From NCBI GenBank assembly GCA_023014335.1, contig JAECYW010000022.1:62001-126000 (forward strand): a stretch of DNA of 64,000 nt. The letters are read 5' to 3'. The notes below the pieces were generated by a model. That model was not told the DNA's origin, made no database searches, and was given only the letters and a program-made list of their open reading frames with translations. Positions 52,994 to 64,000 of this stretch are shown one piece after another; the first letter of the stretch is position 1; every line of letters starts with the position of its first letter. The DNA comes from Galerina marginata (Eukaryota; Basidiomycota; Agaricomycetes; Agaricales; Galerinaceae). Both the position numbers and the translations under genes were made by a program.

Positions 52994-55284
52994 TTAGAGC
53001 CACGCACCTCTTGAGCTGCTTCGGCTGATGGTATTTCCAACACCGCCCAACTTCGTCGACTCTACAAACTGAACAAGGTGCCCCATCCCATAAACTATTC
53101 CCACATTTTGCTCCATCAATGCCTTATCCACACCGGTGTCTGAGCGACATAGAACGAGAAATTTGATATAAGATGGTAACTGCCCAAGAGCGTTCGCGGT
53201 CAAAAGCGTTATCAAGTCTTTCAACGTTGACTTCTCTTCCTGTACCTCCTTCGTCCATTCAGGTGTGCCGTCCGAATAACGGGAATTAGCACTTCGTGAT
53301 CCGACGTCATCAATCACGAAGACCATCGGGTCGACCGGATTCTTTCTGCTAGAATCATCTTTCAAGTCGGTCCACCTCTTTTCCTCAAATGCCTTCATAG
53401 GATCGACAAACAACTGCTCGAAGCGATCCACCACAGGATCGTAAGGTGCAGTTTGAGCAGACGCCAGCGTAAATTGCAGGGCTGTGTCAGGTTGGACTGC
53501 GCGTGTCTGTTCCGCGATCGTCATGGGCAAAGCATCCAACAGCTCGCCAGGACTTTGCTCTGTGTTTCCGTTGAAAGAGAAATATCCTCCAAGAGTTCCC
53601 AGTTCTCGAAGCCAATAGATTATCCGGGATGCCAGTTGGGATTTTCCACATCCAACAGAACCAGAAAGACAGAATACATTAGGGACATTGGTGGTCCGAT
53701 GTGGACTGAGGTTGTCAGGAGGAGTATGGATCCATTCCGCAATCACCCTTACAAGGTCGGGCCGATCATATGCAAGACTATAGTCAGCGGTGGGTAGTGC
53801 CATTGGGACGACCTTGTGCGCTGAAAACTCATTGCATGCTGGGTAAAAGCCATTGTCAGTCGAATTTGAACGCGGAGACAGTGTCACAACACACTCATGA
53901 CATCCGGACAGCGTAACCTCTTTGACTGGCTACTAGCGACAAGGACAGGCGCCTCTATTTTGGTTTTGGTGAAGTATTCCCCACAATGTTCGAAATAAAG
54001 AGTCCAACTCGTCACTCTGTTGTCGAGTACAGCGTGAAATTTGGCTACATACACCGAAATGAGTCAAAAAGGATCCTTGTATATATACAAGATGCTTACA
54101 GCTTGGCGTTCGCAAAACTAATTCCAGGCATTGAAGAGCTTTCATGGTGCCGCAAAACATCTCTGTTATGACCATCATGTCAGTCGCGCGTGACTTCCCC
54201 ACTTGGACAGCTGAAAGAGATGCAGGATATACAAAGGCACTGTTGAGTGCTTTAAAACACTCTGCAGGGATCTTGTCGATTCTTTTCGTCGTAGGGTTCG
54301 AGATTATCTAGTTGGTGGATGTCAGAGTACAGAAATCTCATGCAAGAAGCAGGAGACCAACCTTCCGTAAGCCTTCTAACGTGCCCAGAATAATATCAAG
54401 AAGGCACAAGAGCTGTATTTCAGGTAAGTACCATGTCGCATCATCGGGGACAGCCTTACACTGTCATTGAAGTGCTTCCTAAGGAGATCCATCGTTTCAG
54501 TCAATCGTCTCAGGTCTTCCAAGGATTCTTTTCGACATTTTTCGCGGAAAAGTTGAATGGCGTGGGCTGGATTTTCGCCGAGTAATTCCCGGATGCTCAG
54601 GCTTAAGGTGGCGCTCTTAGAATCAGCTGAGGCAAGGCTGGTGGGTGGGGTTATTTTGACCTCAAGCTTGAGGACTAGATAAGATAGGCCGTGAGCGACT
54701 TGGAAAACTTGAACAAGCTAAAATATTATATCTTACAAGCGTCACGTTCTTTGCCAACCTCACCTTGCATTTCTAGCAGGCGACAAACCTCGAAAGTGTC
54801 TGTGGCGCCAAGAACTCGACTCTTCAAGAGACCTTTCCTGATCTCAAAGCGCACCTTTGAAGAGGAACCGAATTCCCTTCGACGTTTATCAGAGCCTATT
54901 TCAACTTGCTATTAAACAAAGTCAAGATAACTCACATATGGACATTTTCCATCCATACTATTGTTGAATCTGCCTTCATGGAGGTTGTCGGCGAACTGTA
55001 ATCGTCGTCTAGACGCACCACAGACACATATGTGGTGGCGATGGGCTGCCAGTTTTGCTTTTCTAGTCCTTCTACGCTGTTGACTGAAGGAAGTTTGTTT
55101 ATGCGCCACGAGCAAGGTATTGCCCAATTTACTTACTGTAGAATAATATCTTCTTAATTTTAGTACTCTTCTGCTCTTTGAAGTCGATCGTTCTGTAAAC
55201 CACAATGAGTAATGACCTTTAGCTGGACAAATAAACGAATCCCTACGGAGGCCTTTGCTTCGTCTCAGTGATGCTGTCGGACAT
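52994..55284 (-). CDS. NACHT-domain NLR-like protein with C2-like N-terminus, no C-terminal repeats
   Basis: Multi-exon model from the ATG at 55284 (MSDSITETKQRPP). The N-terminal C2-like region includes TTYVSVVRLDDDYSS and SSKVRFEIRKGLLKSRVLGA. Then comes a helical region (LLGENPAHAIQLFREKCRKE) and a linker. The NACHT NTPase has Walker A FCLSGSVGCGKSQLASRI and Walker B MVFVIDDVG, then FLVLCRSDTGVDKAL. The last long exon stops at 52994. A donor GTGCGT there could add only about ten residues before another stop near 52918. Fungal NLRs of this type normally continue with a long C-terminal domain (WD40, ankyrin or helical), so this one looks truncated. Fungal NLRs are linked to self/non-self recognition; the role here is inference. 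Confidence 0.75.
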
Positions 55285-56339
55285 GACGCCTATTGTGAAC
55301 TGGATTTTGTTAGGTGCACTATGGTTGTTGAAGCGTAACGAGTAAAGGAATAGTTAATGATGGGTTGGGCACCGAGGAGAAAGAAGATAGCAAAATAAGC
55401 AGGAGACGTGGAAAGGATCAAGATCAAAATGATCAAAGAAAACCAGGCTTTTAAGAGATCCTGTTGTTGCGATGAGCCGCTGACGCTGCCTAACACATGT
55501 CCTGATGGCCTAAGTACAACTCGAACCCTTTTTCAGAGAGGCGGCTGCAATGCGTTACAAAACAAGGTGCGAGTAATCTCCAGATGATATGAAGAACGGG
55601 GGTGATTCGCAAGGAAGCTCCTAGATGCCTACTAAAGAGGTTGGTCAGTTTCCGCGTGCAATCTGCCTGTCAAAAGCGGGACAAGTGTTTGCCCAAAGTA
55701 TGCCAGATGGTCGCGCGGTTGAGGGCAGCAGGCTATGCATGCAGCGTGGTATATCATATTAGGAACCCACAGTCAGGGAGATTCAGTCAGAAGGTGAGCT
55801 TTTTTACAAAACATGACCATTGGTGCACCTGTTAATGAGGCGGTGCTTGTCAAGTCGGAATGTAGGGGAATGGCGATTCCGTTATAAATATGAACTTGAG
55901 CCAACACTGGATGGAAGGGCGCTTATTGGCGATAAAGATTTAAAGAGTTTTTCCTCGGCCTTGTTTTGACTGTTGTTTCTGGATCATGCAGTCCGATTTG
56001 GTTACAAGGTCGAGACTCGAGACCAATTGGCGACAACCCAAAGGCTTTTTGGCTGTAGCACAAGCAAGCTAAAGGCGTTCGAACCAAAAACCGGGCTTCC
56101 AGTTTGAAATTTGGTAAGTTTAGTGCTTTCAGCAAGTGGAAGGCAGAACGAGGGTCGAGCGACGGGCATGCGCAATTGAATATTGATTTGAGTCACGTGT
56201 GCCCTCCGTGGCACCTTGAAATGAAATTCGCAACTCTCCTCCAACGCCCACCGACCTCCAGCAATTTCCGAACCCTCCCTGATTCCCTGGGCAGAAAGAA
56301 GAAGGCGGACGCCGCACAAGGACCCTTCACTAATCTACG
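55285..56339. other. Divergent intergenic region
   Basis: One kilobase between the NLR (minus) and lectin (plus) starts. Minus-strand frames at 55923-56319 overlap the lectin promoter and have no domain. Confidence 0.4.
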
Positions 56340-58108
56340 ATGATTTCACCGTGTAGAAGGCCATTTAACCTGGCGACACTCGCGTTCTTACTTTCTTTTA
56401 CAAGCCTTTTCTTTGGATTTGTCCGGGCGGCAGCGGATGATAAGACACGGCTAGGGAACAACACTATTGACCGGGTGAGTAACCAGGTCTTGTGCGAAGG
56501 GATGGGGTGGGGTTATCATGTATAGGCTACGGATATGAAATACAGCCTGCATTATCGCCTTTCTATGCCGCAACGTTCCAATATGCACCCCCATCCCTAT
56601 GACATCGTTCAGTGAAAGAGAATCAAACTAACATAACTCACAGACATTACAACTCCGGACACATTCAATATACGCCCCTTACATTGACCAAGACCTACAA
56701 AATCGGTCAGAAATTCGCCAATAACCTATTTATGACGTCCCACTGACAATTCCAATCCACAGATGGTGGGACTTTGGTGCCGATTCCTATGTTGTACGTG
56801 GTTTCTTTGTCGACAAGGATGACTTTGAACCAATCGCGAATTCGTCCCCAGAATACCAACAAGCACATCCGACTGACAAGAAATAGGCCATCGCAAATGG
56901 TGCGGATTCTTACTTTCTTCTTTCTGGAGTTCTGCTGACCACTTGGCACGTAGGGATGGCTATGGTCCCGGCTCGCACTCACACCTTCCAACTTTGTCAT
57001 AGAGGTAGAATTTAAAGTCTCTGGAGACTCATCTCACCTCTTCGGTGACGGTCTTGCGATGTGGCTCACTAAAGAGCGGGCAGAGCCTGGTCCAGTCTTT
57101 GGTAACAGAGGCACGTCATGCATCCAGAATCCATCTTGAATGTTACTCATGTCATTTTTTTCTTTCGTTTAGACCAATTCACTGGTCTCGCTATCATTCT
57201 CGACACGTAAGCCCCATTCCTATATCACCTTGCAGAAAATGTAACGCTAGAACAGATACGCAAACGAAAAACACACTTACTCCTTCCCTCGCATTGTCGG
57301 TATCCTCGGTGACGGGAAGATGAAATATAACTTTGGGGGCGACGGGGAGGGTCAAGATGTTGGCGCTTGCTCTGTATGTATTTTTGCGCATACTCCGTTT
57401 ATCTTGCCGTGCTCATTACTTCCGCGCCCCCTATAGGCTAATTTCAGAAGGACGAATGTGGCAACCAAATTAAAGGTTACCTATGTGAAAGATGCTTTCC
57501 TAGACGTATGTGCTTCTCAGGTCTCTAAATAGCTTGTGCGTTTCTTAATTTTATCCCTTCAAATATAGGTCAAGATTCAGTATAAGGCTTGTAAGTACAG
57601 TCGATGGGAACTATTTATAGGAAGCTGAACCATATACCTGCGTTCTAGGGGACGACTGGACCGACTGTTTCCACGTGGAGAAACTCCAACTTCCACCTAA
57701 CCCCTTCCTTGGATTCTCAGCAATGACTGGCGACGTTTCTGATGCACATGAGTGGGTTGTCTCTTGTATTCTTATCCTATTATGAACGCTCACATTACTC
57801 CCTCTAGCATCATCTCTGTGACAAGCTACTCCGCAATCCTCTCTCAACCAGACGCAGCGCCGAACAAACACAAAAAGGCCTCAGTCTTCTCCTCGTCATC
57901 TGAAGGTTCAGGCACGTGGCTAGGGTTCTTCTTCAAGCTATTCCTCTTCGCTGGTGTAGTCGCTGGCGGGTACTACGGATGGCAAGAATACCAGAGAAGG
58001 CAGAGATATGGTGGGTTCGGGGGCGGCAGCGGGATGGGCAGCGCGTATGGCATGAGAAGCCCTGGCGTCGGAGGTGGATTTGGCGGCTACAATGGGAAGA
58101 GATTTTGA
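56340..58108 (+). CDS. L-type (legume-like) cargo lectin, VIP36/ERGIC-53/Emp47 family
   Basis: Membrane cargo receptor for glycoproteins in the early secretory pathway. Signal peptide near LLSFTSLFFGFVRAAA. The lectin fold is assembled across many short introns: HIQYAPLTLTKTYKIG; RWWDFGADSYVV; YLWSRLALTPSNFVIEVEFK; GDGLAMWL; DQFTGLAIILDT; RIVGILGDGKMKYNFGGDGE; and VKIQYKAWDDWTDCFHVEKL. A transmembrane segment GFFFKLFLFAGVVAGGYYGW lies near the C-terminus. The tail after it is Gly-rich (YGGFGGGSGMGSAYGMRSPG) and ends GKRF, unlike the short dilysine or FF tails of animal homologues. It is divergent from the NLR and convergent with transportin. Confidence 0.9.
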
Positions 58109-59100
58109 TTATTTAACGTCCTTGACTGCTGTATAATGGGCACGTAACTATGGTATGGATCATATATATCTATTTACCCATAGAAACCTATTAAAAAAGA
58201 CAGGCTGAAGGCTAGCTATGTAACTCTAATGAATCTAGGTTTACAACTCGCTTATGATCTGTACATTTGGTTTCTTTTTGTAATACATAGACGTATACAA
58301 GTACCCTGCCACTGGTCACCGAGTAATGCTAGTAACATCCCTCGACCGACAACTGAAAGAGGGAGGTAGACTACTCACGTATGGCAGAAGAGAAGTACTT
58401 AGGAAGCAATGGGAAATGTAAAAAGACATTGTATCTACTTGCAGGGATGATATGAGAAAGACTACACTACAATATGTAACTACTGAATACTAATGCTACG
58501 TAAAAATGAATGAGATGTTGATTTGAGAGCCATGGTTGTGGATTCAATGGGTACTACTTGTTGGTGTGAGGTATGTGGACGTCGATGGGCGGAGAGTGTG
58601 CATATGCATGTTGCGTCGAGATTAGACAGTTGATGGCATCGATACAGTGCAAATCAGAAAAAGAGGAAACAGACAAATCAAAAACAGGGAAAGCCCATAC
58701 GCCGGTGAAAGAGTGGTAAGAGGAAGTGTGGTAGGACGCCACATAAATCCAACGTGAGTACACCGGGTTGGATGAGGTTGACGGACATAGGAAGACGCGG
58801 ACCGCGTGGTAAGAAGGGGGACAGGACTAAAAAAGCTGAATGAAAAAGGGAAAAAATGCTACACTACTAAAAGATCCAGGTGCAAGAGACGAGCGAGGGT
58901 AATAAAGCACAATTTGGGAGAACAGAAGGACAGACATAGCTTGTACTAGCTTGGAATCGAGGACGAAGGGACAACGGTAGTAACCCAATTATAAAGAGCG
59001 AAAGAAACTTGTCGATAATGATACAACGAGTGTTTCACTCCATTTCTGCAGTCAATGTCATGGCGAAGCCGCAACTGGCGCTGCTTGTAGTCGCAGAGCG
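58109..59100. other. Convergent intergenic region
   Basis: About 1 kb between the lectin and transportin stops, AT-rich with many ATAC/TACA words. No gene supported. Confidence 0.4.
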
Positions 59101-62100
59101 CTAAACTCCGTAACGAGCTGCTAGACGTTCTTGGATGACGGGCGGGAACGACGCAACTTGCGCAGACCAGCCAGCCTCGTCGTGTTGTTTGAATCCTTGC
59201 AACAGAGTTTGGAACATGTTGTTCAGCTCGGGTGATGGCTGATTCCAACGAATGATGGAGTTGCAGAACCAGAGCAGACTCTATTTGAAAGGTATCGTAG
59301 TTCAGTACCGGTCGCTGGAATTATTTTGAAAGAGCAAACCTTAGCCATACCAGCCGGATTCGTTTGTACAAGCGTGCACAATCCACGGAAAGCTGAGTCT
59401 TTCTCTTCGTTATCCCGAATCTCGTACAGGGCCTGGCACCACGCTTGAGCGAATTCTGACAGATGAGGAGCAACAAGAGCAGGGTGCATCAACCCGATCC
59501 TTCCTATCGACACAGCAGCATTCTCGTGCAAACTTCTCGGAGCTTTTGGGTGCAATAATATAGGAATCAGACGCAAGATGAGTGGATTAACCCATTGTTG
59601 GAATTCAGGATCGTCTGTGAAAGTGCGGGTTAGTTCAAACGAACCATGAAAAATGAGTGGAGGAATTACCTCGCCCGTAACGCAATGCAACTTCACCAAC
59701 GCTCCAAGCCGCATTGTTAGACGCGCTTACAAACTCGAACTTGGGTTCAGGGTCGAGTTGTAAAATCAACTCCTGCATGATACCCATCATCGCGGGCTTC
59801 AGAAGAGGGAAACATCCCATCGCCAAGTCACCAACAAGCGCATACGCCGACTGTCTAACAGCCGCCTGTGGGTGCTTAAGGCACACTGTGAGCAACGAAA
59901 GGAGGTTCGGCTGACTGGCAGTGATAAGGGGCTCAAGGCCCATACTGAGGCCCTGGATAAGACCGGAAAGCAGATCAAGGGCAACAACGAGGAAGGCTTT
60001 GTCTGGTTCATCCAGTTCCGGATTTTGCTGGTATTGTTGATACTGCAGGAGAGATGAGTGGATGATGTTGTTGCAACGTTCGAATACGGGTCCAGCATAA
60101 GGCAGGAAAGCCGGACCCATCGCAATTGTCACGGATGCAAGGCACTAAAGCAGTGGTCGGTAGTGAATGATAGCCCAGTACAACTTTGACATACCTCAAG
60201 CAATGGAATTAAATCGTCATCATCATCGTTCAACTTCGACCACCGACCGGTAAGCGGCGGCATGAGAATATCCACATAGAGAGGGTTCTGCAACGCTCGG
60301 CCAACAGCGTCGGCCAAAGTACCAACGGCATCGTACAGAATGAGCATATTCTTATGCTGGTACTTGTCGAAAGCGACGACCAGATTCCTAAGAACTGGTT
60401 CAAGGTAAGGTGCGAGCTCTGGGCCTGCATCTTCTTCAAGAGTGGCAAAAGCGCTGCAACCAGCTTCTTGTACGCGTTTGTTGTTATCCAAGACCATTCT
60501 CAAAAGCTAATCCGCTTAGCGTCAGTCATCATGATCGTCACCTCCGAGCTGAACAACTTACTCCTTCCATTGTCGGGATAAAATATTGATTCTTGTGTTC
60601 TTCCGATTTGGGTTGTGTACACCAGCTTGCGTATCGGCCAAGAGTCCAGCATGTGATTGATCGAACCAGCGGCTATAGAAGGAAAGAACTCAGGAAGTCG
60701 GAACACGTACAACTCGGGAAGAAAGCATTTAGACACACCTTAGGATCATTCAAGGTATTAATTAGGTAGGGAACTAATGTCGGCAGGTGCGGTTCGATAG
60801 CTTCGATACAACCTGGCAATCAATTATTAGAACCCGGAGGCTGATTTACAAGGAAAAAGTGGTTAAAACACTTACCCTCCGCCATTGCTCCTAAAGCGAG
60901 AATTCCGCTCTCTCTTTGCAGCCATTCGGTACTCCAAAGTTTTTCCTTCAGTGGGCCCAGTAAGACCCTCAGCAAATCTCCCTGGAATCGGACAGCAAGG
61001 ACGTCAAGCGCGGCAGCCGCACACTTCCTTAAATTCCACTCTGTCGACATTTCGTCGGCAAAATCGTCGTCGTCGAGATCATAATCATCCTCGTCGTCAT
61101 CGTCAAGGAGTTCTTGGCCATAGGCTCCGATACGCGGCTTTGGTGCTTCTGAAGGCTCTTCACCATTAGCGTCGCGTTCAAAGCCGTGCGATTTTCCTCC
61201 GTAGTGACGTGGTTTGATATCAGTTTCCTTGTCAGGTACCGCAGCGTCGTCTTCCTCCGGATCACCTTCCAGCCACAAAAGGTCGTCATCTCCATAAACC
61301 ATGCAGTCCAACAGCGTTGGTCCAACTTGGTCCAGTAAAGGATGTAAATATGGTGCAAGCTCTTGGTCTTCCGCGAAGGTAAGCCAGAATTCGCAGGCCT
61401 CGAGGGCAACGTTCTCGTTCTTATCTTTCGTCGAATAAAGCATGTATTGAGCTACGTTCGACATCTCTGGCATGAGTTTCTCCGGGCGAGCAGCGAGAAG
61501 TAGGACGAGCGCCTGGCATACATGGCGGCGAACTGAGGGGTCGTCGTCTGACGCACGTTTGAAAAGGCAGGCGATGAATGCATCGATATGGACGAAGAGT
61601 GATTGACAATTAATGGGGACGAAATACGAAAGGCACGCCACAGCATGAGATCGCATTTTCGCAGAAGGGTGGTCCGACAGGGCAAGAAATTTGGGGATCA
61701 TGAAATCAAGAGGTCTCGTTCCACCGATATCAACATCCATTTTGCGCGGGTAATCTTCGCATGCTTTTTCTAGCGCGTTAAAGGCAGCCTAAAGATGAGG
61801 TATCAGCATCCAGTAAATTTTGCAAGTAAAGTACGAGTAGAAGTGAAGACGACGACAGGCATCGCGTCAGGGTAACTTCGGGGATGTGTGGCACGTCCGG
61901 AGTCATAGTGGCAAGAAGGAAAAAGTCATGGAATAGCAAACGAACCTCTTGTTTATCAAAATCAGTGGAATCAAGGGCAAGGACAAGGTGTTGTAGGCAC
62001 TCTGGCCAATTCCTAGGCTCGAGAACTCCAAGAAAAGCAACTATATCCTGACTTGCGGCGTTACGAATCATGATCGAGGAATCATTGAAAGCAGCGAGCA

Positions 62101-62453
62101 CCGCCGATTTTACGAACTCTGCGACCTCGATGGGGGCAGAAAGGATGAGACGAGCGTTGTTCTTGAGCAAATAGCCCGCAATGGTTCGTATACGATCCTC
62201 CTCTTGGGTCAAAGCACTCAAGATGTACGCGAGGTATGCCACATACTCCGGTGCACGCGTGAAATGATTCAATTTCTGTCACAAGAAAGTGCTCGTTAGT
62301 ACGAGGTCGACCCAAATCAGACATGGGGCTAGAATATCATTCAAACTTTACCTCTGTGATATTACGCTGTACAGTGGTGCTGGTAGTGGTTGATTCGTGG
62401 ATCGTTGTGAGGATTTCCTGCAAACCCGCAGGCTGAGGAGTCCATGGCGCCAT
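59101..62453 (-). CDS. KAP104: Transportin / karyopherin beta-2 (Kap104)
   Basis: Nuclear import receptor for PY-NLS cargo such as mRNA-binding proteins, built of HEAT repeats. The ATG at 62453 starts [20 protein letters not shown], the typical transportin beginning. It continues [30 protein letters not shown] and [19 protein letters not shown]. The acidic insertion [20 protein letters not shown], preceded by [12 protein letters not shown], is the H8 loop that displaces cargo on RanGTP binding. Later come [16 protein letters not shown] and [20 protein letters not shown]. The C-terminus is [12 protein letters not shown] with the stop at 59103-59101. Eight or so short introns interrupt it. The length (about 900 residues) fits the family. 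Confidence 0.95.
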
Positions 62454-63253
62454 TTTGAAAGATAATACGCGTTTGGAAGAAGAAAAAGCAGGGAGGAAAT
62501 GGAAAGATGAGGGAAAGGACGTTCCAGATTTTGGCCCTCAATAATCTTTCACTGCTCTTTTGTTGACAACTGTTTCCCATCAACCACAACGTCACAAGTG
62601 TCACGCCTCTCCTCACCGAAGTTGATCTCGGTTGATACCCTCCTGTCATTGAAGACATGAATCTAATCTGGCTATAAGAGCTCTTGTATTGTTCGCCACC
62701 ATTTCGGATTTTTCGACATCGATATCACCTCCAGGTCCGACCTCGAATTAGCATACCAATCTCCCCCGAAATCACCTTGTCATAGCATTGTGCTATTTCT
62801 GCGCTTTCTTCTGCTCTTCTCGCATCTACCTGGCGTGGAAAGTATGGGGAAGACACGTGTAAAAAAGGGCCTCGAGGCCTGCCTTCCCTCATGTACATGC
62901 CCATGAAGGAAAGAATGGAAGATCATTGATCATCGATCATCATTCGCAGTCTCTGGGATAAGATCGATACTTAGTCTGTCCAGCCGGCTTTCTTTCTCTT
63001 CCTTGGTCTGCGGTGGGCTTGCGGAGACTTAGACAGATGTAGACAGATGTAGCTATCCCGCGCATGTCTGTAAGATGATGTGTCATGATAGGATTGGGAA
63101 ATCTCATCTCGACAGAATCAACCGATGATCACAACGACTTTGATTCCTTAATTAATTCTCAACTTTCAGGACGGAAATGAAATCAACACTCATCTAGCAT
63201 ATATAATCTAAACTAAAAGAACACCATGATTCTACGGCGGCCTCTAATATAAC
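62454..63253. other. Intergenic region
   Basis: Promoter region of transportin and 3' flank of the hydrolase gene. A cluster of GATCAT words lies at about 62921-62941, and a 10-bp unit AGACAGATGT is repeated twice at 63031-63050. No gene supported. Confidence 0.45.
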
Positions 63254-64000
63254 TTACAGCTTCATCATCAAGGCACTCTTGTAATCTACCCCCGCAGCAG
63301 CAGCAGGCGTCGACGCCCCGGAAGACGGCTCCGACTGTATGGCAGAAAACCCATCAAGCGAAAGATGGGAAGCACCCGGATCCCTCATATAGCTAGCTAT
63401 AAACTTTCTCCAATTCCCTTTCGATGGAACGAAATGACCTTTAAGAAACAACGCATTATCATGAGCGACCCGGTCACGGCGGAACAAGGGATAGACAAAA
63501 AAAGAAGCGCCGTAACATACCGCCATCATGTTCTTCCACCCTCGCATTGGCAGAAACTTTAATCAGCTCCCGCGAACGCTCTTCCACCACGACAACATCA
63601 GTCTTTCCCAGAACGTGAAGTGTGGGCGTAGAATAGCCTGGCGTAAAGATAGGATCGCAAAAAGGATCTCTTAGTTTGAAGCCAGAGACCGCAACGCAAA
63701 ATTGGCTGTCATCCGACATTTATGCCATGAGTGACTGGGCACTGTATCCGGCGCAGAGTACGCACAAGGGAGGATGAGGCGGTTGTCCATCAACCAAGAA
63801 CGGAGGGTATAAATGGGGCCGCTCTAGCTATTGGAATAGAACATGCTTGAGCCTTGGCAAACTATCATTGAAGAATGGGGATTCGACATACAAGAGCAGA
63901 TAGCACTGCTGCAAATGCGGCACCTTGGCTACGTGCAATCATTTGAGGTTGATCAGCCTGAAATAAATGAGCAAAAATGGGAGAGCATTACCTAAATCCA
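63254..64000 (-). CDS. FSH-type serine hydrolase, C-terminal part (runs off the right edge)
   Basis: Alpha/beta hydrolase of the FSH1 family. The 5' part lies beyond the window. At the edge the minus strand reads GGA TTT AG, then an intron, then C CAA GGT, giving the nucleophile elbow GFSQGAAFAAVLSALL. The next exons add ERPHLYPPFLVDGQPPHPP, FCVAVSGFKLRDP, YSTPTLHVLGKTDVVVVEER (bearing the catalytic Asp), and HDGGHFVPSKGNWRKF with the catalytic His. The C-terminus is DYKSALMMKL, stop at 63256-63254. All three catalytic residues are visible. The substrate is unknown. FSH-like enzymes also occur in polyketide and toxin clusters, but no such context is seen here. Confidence 0.85.

Noticed and set aside
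62921..63050. CRISPR-like or satellite repeats
   Set aside because: Only short GATCAT words and a doubled 10-bp unit; there is no regular spacer structure, and the DNA is from a eukaryote.
1..64000. Transposable elements and tRNA or rRNA genes
   Set aside because: I saw no reverse transcriptase, transposase or integrase motif, no clear terminal repeats, and no convincing tRNA cloverleaf or rRNA sequence by eye; a dedicated search could still find small or decayed ones.

Overview
This window is nuclear DNA of a filamentous basidiomycete, most likely a mushroom-forming Agaricomycete. The evidence is the gene content (class I hydrophobins, BTB, F-box and NACHT/NLR-type proteins of agaricomycete style, polyporopepsin-like protease, PR-1/CAP secreted proteins), genes split by many 48-65 nt introns, and TATA boxes roughly 60-75 nt upstream of start codons. 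No species is claimed. Exon structures were read by eye from splice signals and family conservation, so internal boundaries are models; the 5' and 3' ends quoted are those of the coding sequence.

Layout, left to right. 0.3-5.4 kb: a small membrane protein, a decayed ORF, a 3-hydroxyacyl-CoA dehydrogenase gene (minus) and a small coiled-coil ORF. 6.4-19.2 kb: an array of seven class I hydrophobin genes (one minus, six plus), interrupted by a PMP47/Ant1-like peroxisomal carrier gene. 21-25.3 kb: a secreted type-B carboxylesterase followed by a decayed tandem copy. 25.7-29.2 kb: two unrecognised disordered proteins. 29.7-33 kb: glucosidase II alpha (minus). 33.6-37.3 kb: a BTB protein and a DHA1-type MFS transporter. 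37.9-41.6 kb: a cluster of small secreted proteins built from a 6-cysteine repeat (three intact genes and two relics), inside a segmental duplication. 43.6-48.2 kb: a pepsin-like aspartic protease and two CAP-domain proteins. 48.7-55.3 kb: an N2227/carnosine N-methyltransferase-like gene with an apparent frameshift, a small unknown gene, an F-box protein and a NACHT NLR lacking a C-terminal repeat domain. 56.3-64 kb: an L-type cargo lectin, transportin (Kap104) and the C-terminal part of an FSH-type serine hydrolase that runs off the right edge.

The housekeeping genes (glucosidase II, L-type lectin, transportin, carrier, dehydrogenase) are separated by lineage-specific secreted families that have grown by tandem duplication: hydrophobins, cysteine-repeat proteins, CAP proteins and esterases. 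These secreted products would act at the cell wall or outside the hypha. A second theme is splicing: very short exons (7, 12, 18 and 19 nt, possibly 2 nt) and at least four GC-AG introns are needed to restore conserved protein sequence.
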